DNA of 63,159 nt from Candidatus Methanoplasma sp. (GTDB lineage Archaea; Thermoplasmatota; Thermoplasmata; Methanomassiliicoccales; Methanomethylophilaceae): positions 1 to 63,159 of the forward strand of contig JAISJG010000006.1 in NCBI GenBank assembly GCA_031261625.1. Reading direction: 5' to 3'. The notes below the pieces were generated by a model. It did no database searches. It had not been told where the DNA came from and saw nothing but the letters and a program-made list of their open reading frames with translations. Each line of letters starts with the position of its first letter. The first letter of the stretch is position 1. Position numbers and translations under genes: made by a program. Below are positions 16,214 through 23,531 of the stretch, in pieces.

Positions 16214-16950
16214 TGAACGTAAAAGAGTATCTGATTGACAGGATCAGCAAAGGAACCATTCATTTGGCACTTTTAGATCCGGACAAACAGGATAGTGCCG
16301 AAGCTGGCAGGATCGCTAAGAAAATCAAGGATGCCGGCACGGATGCTATCATGATAGGCGGTTCCACCGGAGTGACAAGCGACAATCTCGGAGCCACCGC
16401 ACGTGCCATCAAAGAGACGTCCGGACTTCCTACAATTCACTTCCCGGGAGGACCGGGAGAACTGTCCGCTGATGTGGATTCCATATTTTTCATGAGCATG
16501 ATCAACAGCACGGATCCGTTCTGGATCATAGGTGCCCAGGCCATGTCCTCGGTCTACGTTAAAAAACTGAAGATCGAGACCATATCTCTTGGTTACATCA
16601 TCGTTGAACCGGGAATGAAAGTGGGTCAGGTCGGTAAGGCCGATCCGATAAAACACGAGGAGATCAACAAAGCCGTCGGATATGCATTGGCTGCAGAGAT
16701 GATGGGCATGGAGTTCGTCTACCTCGAAGCGGGAAGCGGGGCCCCGACGCCGGTACCTCCGGAGATGGTCACCGCGGTGAAGAAGGCATTGACCGTTCCG
16801 CTCATAGTCGGCGGAGGGATAAGAACCCCGGAAGCCGCCGCTGCCGCCAGGGAAGCAGGCGCGGACGCCATTGTGACCGGTACATTCATCGAGAACTGCT
16901 CCGACAACCACCGTCTGAAAGCTGTCGTAGACGCATCCAAGGGCATCTGA
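16213..16950 (+). CDS. Geranylgeranylglyceryl phosphate synthase (GGGPS/PcrB family)
   Basis: 245-aa TIM-barrel prenyltransferase that joins geranylgeranyl diphosphate to sn-glycerol-1-phosphate, the first committed step of archaeal ether lipids. Recognisable motifs are HLALLDPDKQD at the N-terminus, MIGGSTGVTSDN, FPGGPGELSADVDSIFFMS, YLEAGSGAPTPVP and the phosphate-binding VGGGIRTPEAA. It overlaps the prenyltransferase gene by the ATGA of its start codon, so the two successive enzymes are translated together. The third enzyme of the route, CarS, is at 50096-50668. Confidence 0.95.
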   Translation: MNVKEYLIDRISKGTIHLALLDPDKQDSAEAGRIAKKIKDAGTDAIMIGGSTGVTSDNLGATARAIKETSGLPTIHFPGGPGELSADVDSIFFMSMINSTDPFWIIGAQAMSSVYVKKLKIETISLGYIIVEPGMKVGQVGKADPIKHEEINKAVGYALAAEMMGMEFVYLEAGSGAPTPVPPEMVTAVKKALTVPLIVGGGIRTPEAAAAAREAGADAIVTGTFIENCSDNHRLKAVVDASKGI

Positions 16951-16959
16951 GGCGATCAT

Positions 16960-17304
16960 ATGGTACAGAACCCCGCCTACAGCAGACCGGTTTCTCTGAA
17001 GACCCCTATGTGGCTCACTCCCGAGGAACAGTCGGCCAATATCACCAAGGACCTCAAGGTCGCCGCACGCAGATTCCTGTGTCCGGCATGCGGTAAGGAG
17101 TTCAGCCTATTCCAGTCACGCGCCGTTGCATGCAAATACTGCCCGCAGGCGAATCAGAACTGCCCCAACGTAAGATGCCCCCACTGTGACGGCGAGTTCC
17201 CCATCAAAGGGTTCATAGTCCCCGACAAAGAGGATACGGTCCGTATCAACAATTACACGGACAACGTTTTCAACAATTTCGACGACACGTACAACAGAAG
17301 ATGA
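16960..17304 (+). CDS. Seven-cysteine zinc-ribbon protein, orphan paralogue
   Basis: 114-aa member of the same small family as the cassette proteins at 3174 and 5643. The 42-residue core aligns without a gap, from CPACGKEFSL to RCPHCDGEFPI, with seven cysteines in the spacing CX2C-X13-CX2C-X6-C-X4-CX2C. The flanks differ: an N-terminal extension with MWLTPEEQ and a C-terminus rich in Asn and Asp without the EHVHTKEQ segment. It lies 9 nt after GGGPS and is probably in that operon, with no methyltransferase nearby. Function unknown; its existence suggests the fold has a general role and was recruited twice into methyltransferase cassettes. Confidence 0.8.
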   Translation: MVQNPAYSRPVSLKTPMWLTPEEQSANITKDLKVAARRFLCPACGKEFSLFQSRAVACKYCPQANQNCPNVRCPHCDGEFPIKGFIVPDKEDTVRINNYTDNVFNNFDDTYNRR

Positions 17305-17306
17305 AC

Positions 17307-17750
17307 TCAGACTATATCGAGTATCTTCAGACCGTTGCATTCAGTGACCCTGACCGGTCCGTCACCCAACAGTTCCGTTATCGTCACTTCGAGAACGAGC
17401 CACGCGATCATCCCGCTCCTGAGACATCCCGTGACCGCTTTGCCTTCTCTTCCTGCGGACCCGTGCATGTGTATCAACGGATTCCCGCTCTCGTCCGGGA
17501 ACAATGTGCCAGTAGCAGTAAGTTCGTGCGGTGCTTCGAGTGTATGGAACAACGGTTTTATCTTTTCGTCATACGGAACGGTTGGGCCGACGACCATGAC
17601 CGATCCCTTATCGACACCGCCGACCGCCGTTATCAATGCGCGTTTGATGCCGTTCTTCCGGGCGAAGTCCTCTATGATTTCGTGCAGGATCTCGCCTGAT
17701 TCAAGCCTCAGAATGAATACCCTTCCCTGGGTCAGCTCCGCGGATCTCAT
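17307..17750 (-). CDS. PPC-domain (DUF296) protein
   Basis: 147-aa protein made of a single PPC/DUF296 domain, the trimeric fold found in archaeal and bacterial AT-hook-like DNA-binding proteins. Conserved elements are RLESGEILHEIIEDFARKNG, ITAVGGVDKGSV, PHELTATGTLF, HMHGSAGREGKAVTGCLRSG and the C-terminal VTITEL. The conserved His residues (HMHG) could bind a metal. No AT-hook is attached. It converges with the zinc-ribbon gene, with 2 bp between stops, and lies just after the minus-strand gene at 17757. Precise role unknown, possibly nucleic-acid or nucleotide binding. Confidence 0.85.
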   Translation of the reverse strand: MRSAELTQGRVFILRLESGEILHEIIEDFARKNGIKRALITAVGGVDKGSVMVVGPTVPYDEKIKPLFHTLEAPHELTATGTLFPDESGNPLIHMHGSAGREGKAVTGCLRSGMIAWLVLEVTITELLGDGPVRVTECNGLKILDIV

Positions 17751-17756
17751 GTGAGT

Positions 17757-18173
17757 TCAACGGTATTTGCTGTATTTATCCATTAGTCTGCTGATCCTAT
17801 CGAATTCGTCCTTCGTAAGATCACCGCTTTCCAAAAATGTCTTGACGAATTCCCTGGCCTCTTTTGTAGAGACACGGGATGCTTTTGCGATCACCGATGC
17901 GAGGAAGGATGATGCCTTTGCCGGGTCCATGGCGGATGCTGCAAGAATCTCGTTCATGTCGTATTTGAACGGCGCGATCCTGTGCGTGTTCAACATGGAC
18001 TGTCTTTTTGCTGTTTCCTTTGTTTTTGGCCTCGAACGTTTCTGCGGGGGCTTTCCTCCGCTTGTCGACGGTGCTGTCGACGGTGTTTTCGGGGCTGGAC
18101 CTTTATTAGTTATACCTACCAAGACGATTACTCCGAAACTACACCTTCTTATGATATTTAATACTCTTGGCAT
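17757..18173 (-). CDS. Hypothetical protein with basic linker and C-terminal helical domain
   Basis: About 138 aa from the ATG at 18173; other starts, including an ATG at 18284, are possible. Residues ~20-60 are a Pro/Lys/Ser-rich basic linker (APKTPSTAPSTSGGKPPQKR). The C-terminal ~75 residues are helical and conserved-looking (YDMNEILAASAMDPAKASSF; STKEAREFVKTFLESGDLTK). No family recognised. The basic linker suggests nucleic-acid contact. It is 7 nt before the PPC gene on the same strand, so the two may be co-transcribed. An AT-rich TATA-like stretch lies at about 18220-18235. Confidence 0.6.
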   Translation of the reverse strand: MPRVLNIIRRCSFGVIVLVGITNKGPAPKTPSTAPSTSGGKPPQKRSRPKTKETAKRQSMLNTHRIAPFKYDMNEILAASAMDPAKASSFLASVIAKASRVSTKEAREFVKTFLESGDLTKDEFDRISRLMDKYSKYR

Positions 18174-18324
18174 TGCCAGAACGGTTTTTTGTCTTTTTGA
18201 AAGTAGATATTTCGGGTCATTTGCATAAAAAGTAAATTGAAAATATAAGGTTTCATGGACCGACATGCCCGAACCGTTCGGCAATATTCAGCATTATCGG
18301 CTGTATCATCGGTGTTGTATGTAT

Positions 18325-18618
18325 TCAATCCCTAAGATTTTTGAGGGTCGATCTTCTCTTTTCTGACACTATGACTTTTTTCCCTTCTGATTCCCATTTT
18401 TCCAACATGCTTTTGAGCTGTTCGTATAATAGAACTGTGGCCTGATCAGTCAGTATTATGGCACCTTCAGCAACTGCAAGCTGCCCTTCGTCCGTTTCGA
18501 ACGTTTCGTTAAAAGCATATATCCTCGTGTCAGAGTCTGTCTCCGATAACAGAACATTTGTTGCGTACAATTTAGGAAATACCGTTGTTCTGGCTTTAAC
18601 CAATTTGTTTTCACTCAT
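18325..18618 (-). CDS. Small hypothetical protein resembling DUF3467
   Basis: 97 aa from the ATG at 18618 (MSENKLVKARTT). The pattern of a strand-rich half (FPKLYATNVLLSETDSDTRI) followed by AIILTDQATVLLYEQLKSML resembles DUF3467 proteins, where a short beta domain precedes a helix of the form 'ls-x-x-a-x-x-L-x-x-L'. The match is by eye and weak. It lies 27 nt after an HTH-type gene (18646-19314) on the same strand, suggesting a two-gene unit. Lower GC than the surrounding housekeeping genes suggests an accessory origin. Confidence 0.6.
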   Translation of the reverse strand: MSENKLVKARTTVFPKLYATNVLLSETDSDTRIYAFNETFETDEGQLAVAEGAIILTDQATVLLYEQLKSMLEKWESEGKKVIVSEKRRSTLKNLRD

Positions 18619-18645
18619 ATTTATCATCCCTAGTTATCCGTATAG

Positions 18646-19314
18646 TTATGTGGCGGTCGGTGCTGTTTCCATTTTTATGGTTTCAGCACGGGCACTTCCG
18701 CCTGCATTGTGATTTCTACTGAGAATTCCACCATCGCCTACCATTACTTCTCTGAAATCGGTTCCGACAGTATCGATCGTTACCGTTCCGTGTTTTAAGT
18801 AGGAACAGTTCCAGTACTCCGGCTTACTGTCTTCTTCCGGTTCCTCTGATACCTGCATATCCGAAAACAGTACCCTATCCTCTCTTTCATCTGCCAGATC
18901 CATCGCATCCATAATTCCTTTTCTGGAAAGATAACATTTCAGTCCTGTCGCGATGATGAGTTCTTTTTCCTTTGCATCTTCCACATCATTATCATCGAAT
19001 TGACCCAAAGATGCTGCTGTGTTCCCGTTGAATGCACCAAGGTCGAACAGATCCAAGATCAGTTTCTCGTATCCTGGAATGGACATATCGAGCTCCTGAA
19101 GGATTGTTATGCCCGCACTGGTGCTCTGATGTGCCCGACATACTTTCGGTATATTGTTCTGGATGTATTCTATCATTGTGAGATAGCTGGATACTGTCAT
19201 ATAGTGCATCCCGGTGGATTTTGATAACGCGGAGACCTCAAACTCATCTCCTGTCTTACCTTCTTTCAAAGCATATGATATTGCACGGACTATATCTTGT
19301 GGACTTTTACGCAT
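18646..19314 (-). CDS. Putative winged-helix/HTH regulator
   Basis: 222-aa protein whose first ~60 residues look like a helix-turn-helix (DIVRAISYALKEGKTGDEFEVSALS with STGMHYMTVSSYLTMIEYIQ as recognition segment). The middle is acidic and helical; the C-terminal ~70 residues contain WNCSYLKHGTVTIDTVGTDF and a Ser/Thr/Ala-rich tail. No family recognised. It leads the pair with the DUF3467-like gene and is divergent from another HTH-like gene at 19420, with a shared AT-rich promoter. AT-rich codons suggest a recently acquired or accessory gene pair. Confidence 0.6.
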   Translation of the reverse strand: MRKSPQDIVRAISYALKEGKTGDEFEVSALSKSTGMHYMTVSSYLTMIEYIQNNIPKVCRAHQSTSAGITILQELDMSIPGYEKLILDLFDLGAFNGNTAASLGQFDDNDVEDAKEKELIIATGLKCYLSRKGIMDAMDLADEREDRVLFSDMQVSEEPEEDSKPEYWNCSYLKHGTVTIDTVGTDFREVMVGDGGILSRNHNAGGSARAETIKMETAPTAT

Positions 19315-19419
19315 CTGCTATCCCAATGTGTATATTTCGTAACAATATATAATGATTCTTTAAAATGTATCAACTCATTATAATGAATTATTATATACAT
19401 ATATGCCATCATCGAAGGC
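19315..19419. promoter_or_regulatory. Divergent AT-rich promoter between two HTH-like genes
   Basis: This 105-bp intergenic stretch has TATA-like sequences for both directions (AATATATAAT near 19350 and TTATATACATATATG at 19390-19404). The latter lies about 25 nt upstream of the GTG at 19420, so the rightward gene is probably leaderless. Short inverted AT repeats (ATTATAATGAATTATTAT) between them could bind one of the flanking regulators. Confidence 0.45.
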
Positions 19420-20064
19420 GTGACGCAGCACATCAGAGACTATTGGCCGGACATATCGGATTATCAGATCGAGGTTCTGGATAGTCTGACCTGTTACGAA
19501 TGGTTGCTTGTGTCGAAAATGTACAATGAGAAAAGAATAGGCGCTCATGAGATATCCCTTGACGATCTTCTTTCAGGATTCAAATTACATTTGATCGATA
19601 AGTTCAAAGTTGCTGTTGAAAGTCTGGAAAAAAAGGGAGTGCTGGTGAAAAAACCCAAACCCGGCTTGATGATATATCAGTCCGTTCCCAGTTTTTATGA
19701 CAGGAATGTAGCACACTTCTGCAAACTCATCAGAGAAAACCGCAACCTCCATGAGGCCTTATACGATAACGATCTGGAGTTCGAAAACCGCGTTTCAGAC
19801 GTAATAATGACCAAATTACGTGATATGTATCAAAGAAACAAACACAAGTGCCTTCATGATTTTTCTTTGAAGCCCTCAGACAGCACCGTCAACGGCATAT
19901 CGGGGGTCGTGGCCACCTTACATTTCATTTGTCCTGTCGATAAACATATTTTCACGATAGAGTTCGAGATCGATGACCCCTGTAAACTCTTCAAAGACTC
20001 CAGAAGTGTTCTTTGCAGTTGTGGTAATTATCATTGGTGCTCTTCATCTGCCAAACTATCTTGA
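19420..20064 (+). CDS. Hypothetical HTH-like protein with C-terminal Cys pair
   Basis: 214 aa beginning at GTG 19420. The N-terminal half reads as a helical winged-helix-like domain (YQIEVLDSLTCYEWLLVSKM; ISLDDLLSGFKLHLIDKF; SLEKKGVLVKKPKPG as the wing). The C-terminal half is mixed alpha/beta and ends in SVLCSCGNYHWCSS, a possible CXC-x5-C metal site. Not recognised as a known family. Codon use is AT-rich like the divergent pair at 18325-19314, so the three genes form one accessory patch. Confidence 0.6.
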   Translation: MTQHIRDYWPDISDYQIEVLDSLTCYEWLLVSKMYNEKRIGAHEISLDDLLSGFKLHLIDKFKVAVESLEKKGVLVKKPKPGLMIYQSVPSFYDRNVAHFCKLIRENRNLHEALYDNDLEFENRVSDVIMTKLRDMYQRNKHKCLHDFSLKPSDSTVNGISGVVATLHFICPVDKHIFTIEFEIDDPCKLFKDSRSVLCSCGNYHWCSSSAKLS

Positions 20065-20107
20065 ATGGTCAGATTAAGAAATATGTAAGAGGTTTTGAAA
20101 ATCGGTT

Positions 20108-20383
20108 TTACTTCGATTTTTCCTTCTGTTCGGCTTCCAAAGCTGCCTTCGTCTTCTTGACCGCTCTTGTAATCAAAAGTGTTGCGAGAACCGCAATAAC
20201 GGTTACGATCAACGCATAAATGAACAGCCCCAAGAGATTGTCCTCGGCAGTAAAGAATCTGAGTATTGCTTCCTTGATAGCCTCGTTCCACGCAAGCGCA
20301 GCAACGAGTCCGAACGCAGCGATTATCAGTGACGATACCGCCTGCAAAAACTGAAGTTTGAATGAATCTGACTCATCGGCCAT
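20108..20383 (-). CDS. Small two-TM membrane protein (DUF5654-like)
   Basis: 91-aa membrane protein with two hydrophobic helices (residues ~13-33, FLQAVSSLIIAAFGLVAALA, and ~49-70, LFIYALIVTVIAVLATLLIT) and a charged Lys/Glu-rich C-terminus (KKTKAALEAEQKEKSK). The size, two-helix layout and AWNEAIKEAI motif after the first helix match archaeal DUF5654-type proteins. Function unknown. Monocistronic on the minus strand, 56 nt after the YkgJ-type gene. Confidence 0.75.
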   Translation of the reverse strand: MADESDSFKLQFLQAVSSLIIAAFGLVAALAWNEAIKEAILRFFTAEDNLLGLFIYALIVTVIAVLATLLITRAVKKTKAALEAEQKEKSK

Positions 20384-20438
20384 ATCCGTAATGCTCTTTG
20401 CAAAGGTATAATCCTTTCTGAAAATCTTACCCTCGTTC

Positions 20439-20972
20439 TCACAGGATCCGCACGGATTGTGCGTATTTTCTGATGGACATATCGATATCCTTTTCCGCCT
20501 TTGAGAGCGCTGGACATCCTGTCTTTATCGGGATGGTTCTTGCACCTGTGGCCACGAGATACATACTGATCATGATCATCGCCCTCACCTTATCGGATCC
20601 GCACGGGTATTTCTTGCAGAAATTGGGTCTGACACTGTAGACCGAACACCTGTTGTCGGGTCTCAGGAAATCGCATTTTTTATCGGCCATCATGATCTTT
20701 TTGTCATCGGCAACGGTTACATGCTTCGCCTCGAAATCTTCCGGAGTGATCTTCAGAATCCTGGACATCCCCTTGATGTCCGTGGCTTCCAGTTCTATTC
20801 CCTCGGATTGAACGCAACATGCTCCGCACCGCTCGCATTTGAACACGGTTTTCATCTCGTCCATGACCTTGATCGAGAAATTGACCAATTGTCTCCGGCT
20901 CTGAGGGGATACGGATTCCATTATATGCTCGAACTCTCCGCCGAGATACTCCTCGAATTCTCCATCGCTCAT
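20439..20972 (-). CDS. YkgJ-family cysteine cluster protein (UPF0153)
   Basis: 177-aa putative Zn- or Fe-chelating protein. The core cysteine pattern is CERCGACCVQ, followed by KKCDFLRPDNRCSVYSVRPNFCKKYPCG and a late Cys in KTGCPAL, as in the YkgJ/CxxCxxCC family. The N-terminal ~45 residues are helical and acidic. Cytoplasmic; biochemical role unknown. It stands alone between a tRNA-Leu gene and the small membrane protein gene. Confidence 0.85.
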   Translation of the reverse strand: MSDGEFEEYLGGEFEHIMESVSPQSRRQLVNFSIKVMDEMKTVFKCERCGACCVQSEGIELEATDIKGMSRILKITPEDFEAKHVTVADDKKIMMADKKCDFLRPDNRCSVYSVRPNFCKKYPCGSDKVRAMIMISMYLVATGARTIPIKTGCPALSKAEKDIDMSIRKYAQSVRIL

Positions 20973-21035
20973 GACCGCACTTCTCCTTTTTCTTACGATA
21001 AACGCACGTTTTGATGCGCAGGTGACCTGTGATTG

Positions 21036-21136
<101 letters not shown>

Positions 21137-21219
21137 ACGCTTGGCGTTAATTCACAGAACACATATTAATGTTCTATTGTCTGAAAACCGTTAATTACAC
21201 ACACTGCATCATACCTTTG

Positions 21220-21891
21220 ATGCCATACAGGATCCCCGACGACAACACCCTTTCCGATTCCATCGAGGCCGTGATGAAAAAACACAGCCATATCGTGACC
21301 CAGAGGGAACTTACTTCACTTGTGAAGAGGGAACTATCGAAAGAGGACCCCGAATACCGCGCGAGCGGAGAGCGCATCAGACGTTTGGGAATAGAAAGGG
21401 ACCTTCTGCGTTTGGTGATAGAATACCGCGAAACCGATGTTGCGGACCTTCCGCACGTGTGTCCCGTCTGCGGCAACGCCATGTCCCCTGTCACCAACAT
21501 GTCCCTCGACGGCGATATAGTGGAAATAAAAAGAAAATGCACCGTATGCCCGTACGCCGTCGGCAAGACACTTCTTGTCCCGGGCAGATACCACTTCTCG
21601 CCTTCGACGGGAGAGAACGCCTCGGATAGTGTAAAAACCGCAAGGAAACTGGAACTTGCCAAAGCGAAACTGAGAGAAGCCGCCGGGATCGTTAAAAAAT
21701 CATTAGAAAACACAGAATTCGCCGGGAGAGGGATATCCGCTGCGGATGCCATACTTTCACTAGCCGAATCCAAAGACGATGCACGCAGCATCTCCAATCT
21801 CATCGCGGAGATCAAAGCACTGGAGAACGAAGACCCGGGATGGACCCGCCCGACCGTTTCGATCAAAAATTCCGACCGAAAAGATATATGA
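21220..21891 (+). CDS. Hypothetical protein with N-terminal HTH-like region and zinc ribbon
   Basis: 223 aa from the ATG at 21220. Residues 1-70 (SIEAVMKKHSHIVTQRELTS; SGERIRRLGIERDLLRLVI) resemble a winged helix. Two Cys pairs, HVCPVCGNAM and KRKCTVCPYAVG, frame a zinc ribbon at about residues 75-110. A helical, Lys/Ala-rich C-terminus follows. Family not recognised; it may act in transcription or RNA handling. It is 28 nt upstream of the gene at 21920, in the same direction. An upstream ATG at 21169 is possible but lies close to the tRNA-Leu gene and adds an unlikely segment. Confidence 0.7.
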   Translation: MPYRIPDDNTLSDSIEAVMKKHSHIVTQRELTSLVKRELSKEDPEYRASGERIRRLGIERDLLRLVIEYRETDVADLPHVCPVCGNAMSPVTNMSLDGDIVEIKRKCTVCPYAVGKTLLVPGRYHFSPSTGENASDSVKTARKLELAKAKLREAAGIVKKSLENTEFAGRGISAADAILSLAESKDDARSISNLIAEIKALENEDPGWTRPTVSIKNSDRKDI

Positions 21892-21919
21892 GTCCAAGCA
21901 ATAACCGGGATGGATAAAC

Positions 21920-22828
21920 ATGAGGAACTGGGAGTTCACTAAAATCAAGGATAACAAGATCACGATCGACAAATGGTTGTCCGATGTCATGGGTCTGGTG
22001 GACGGCGGATACGTTTACAGTTCCCTGTTCAAATATCCGGTGGAAGGTCCGAAGAGATACGAACTGATACTTTCCATGTATCCTCAGGAGAATTTCCGCA
22101 CTCTGATGCATATAGATGTCTACATGGAGGACGTCCCGGGATCAACGGTGCAGTCATCGAAGTTCCTCGGTGACCAGGGCGTCAATGTCCTCAATTCGGT
22201 TTCACTGAACGGGATATCCGATACTACGATCATCTGGAACATCCTGGGTGAATTGAGCTTTGCAGGCGAGGGCGAGATAATAAAAGAGAATTTCACCAAA
22301 CTGAAAGCAAAGAACGACCCTTCTGTTTCTAAAATAAAATATGTCAGTATCAAACCTGCCAACATCGGAAGGATCTTCCGCAAGGATTCGGAAGGCCAGG
22401 TGAAAGAGGAACTCAGACACGGATCACCGGTCACCCTTACCGAAGGGACATTCGATCTCAGCAAGGAATACGGAGACATCCTCAACGACGTGGAAGGTTC
22501 TGAGATCATGGTCACCGTCGATCCGAGATCGTGGTTGGTCTCTGTGGTGTTCTTCAAACCGGACACACAATTGGTAAGGATCAACATCAACGTTCCGGAC
22601 AGTCCGAAAACCATCGGTGTGGCACTGGAAACGGTGGCCGAGAACAACATCAATCTTATCTCGGTGTTCTCGAAAATTGCAATTGCATATCAGAAAATGA
22701 CCCTCGAAGTGGTCGCCGATGTGAAGAACAGCGGCATACCGCTCGAAGAGATCGAGAAGAATCTTAAGGACTATCTTTCAAAACAGAACGGTGTTTACGA
22801 ACTCATCGACATAGTGAGACTTAACTGA
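21920..22828 (+). CDS. Hypothetical protein with paired ACT-like regulatory domains
   Basis: 302-aa soluble protein. Two segments look like ACT ligand-binding folds: around residues 70-115 (DVPGSTVQSSKFLGDQGVNV, SVSLNGISDTTIIW) and 215-275 (NINVPDSPKTIGVALETVAE, NNINLISVFSKIAIAYQKMT). ACT pairs usually sense amino acids. The N-terminus is beta-rich (WLSDVMGLVDGGYVYSSLFK). It is 7 nt upstream of the radical SAM activase gene and shares its reading direction, so the two form an operon. No precise family recognised; assignment as ACT-like is by eye. Confidence 0.65.
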   Translation: MRNWEFTKIKDNKITIDKWLSDVMGLVDGGYVYSSLFKYPVEGPKRYELILSMYPQENFRTLMHIDVYMEDVPGSTVQSSKFLGDQGVNVLNSVSLNGISDTTIIWNILGELSFAGEGEIIKENFTKLKAKNDPSVSKIKYVSIKPANIGRIFRKDSEGQVKEELRHGSPVTLTEGTFDLSKEYGDILNDVEGSEIMVTVDPRSWLVSVVFFKPDTQLVRININVPDSPKTIGVALETVAENNINLISVFSKIAIAYQKMTLEVVADVKNSGIPLEEIEKNLKDYLSKQNGVYELIDIVRLN

Positions 22829-22835
22829 GGCGGGA

Positions 22836-23531
22836 ATGAAGGTCGCAGGCTTCGTAAAAACGACCCTTCAGGATTGGGAGGGGAAGAACGCCTGCATGAT
22901 ACTGCTTTCCGGATGCAATTTCCGCTGTCCGTACTGTAATCGTCCCGACCTTATTGAACCGGGTGACAACGGGATCGATACCTCAGAGATAATAACATAC
23001 ATCAGACAGCACAAGGATTTTGTCAATGCCGTCGTGATAACCGGCGGAGAACCTACCACGAATCCGGAACTCTATACTTTGCTGAAAGAACTCAAACCAC
23101 TGAAGGTCAAGATAAAAATAGATACCAACGGCAGTATGCCCCACATCCTCGACGATATCATAGGTGCGATGCTTGTGGATAAGGTATGTATCAACATAAT
23201 GGCACCTCTGGCACATGATGAATATTCCAAGGCTGCCGGCGTTGATGTTGATGTTCAGAAGATTAAGGACAGTATAAAGATCACAGAGGAATCCGGCATA
23301 TCATATGAATTCAGGATGGTTGCTGTTCCCGGGATCATAGGGTCCGATGCGATGCTTTCGGTGGCGAGATCCCTTCAGGGTCCGGGAAGTCTGATCATAC
23401 AACAGTTCGATCCCTCTTCGGTCGCGGACCAGGAATTAAGAAAGACTGTACCGTATCCCGTTCAGGCGCTGGTACGCTTCGCTGAAACTTCGAAAAAATA
23501 CATCAAACATGTCCGCGTCCGCGGAATATGA
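22836..23531 (+). CDS. Radical SAM activase, NrdG/PflA-like
   Basis: 231-aa radical SAM protein. The CX3CX2C cluster motif is CNFRCPYC (about residues 28-35), preceded by DWEGKNACMILLSGC as in anaerobic ribonucleotide-reductase activases, and followed by the GGE motif in VVITGGEPTTNPE. It resembles the 'NrdG2' subfamily found in archaea, which installs the glycyl radical on NrdD. No NrdD is present in this window, so the client is unknown. It is transcribed with the ACT-like gene and converges with the aldehyde dehydrogenase homologue, with stop codons adjacent. Confidence 0.85.
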   Translation: MKVAGFVKTTLQDWEGKNACMILLSGCNFRCPYCNRPDLIEPGDNGIDTSEIITYIRQHKDFVNAVVITGGEPTTNPELYTLLKELKPLKVKIKIDTNGSMPHILDDIIGAMLVDKVCINIMAPLAHDEYSKAAGVDVDVQKIKDSIKITEESGISYEFRMVAVPGIIGSDAMLSVARSLQGPGSLIIQQFDPSSVADQELRKTVPYPVQALVRFAETSKKYIKHVRVRGI

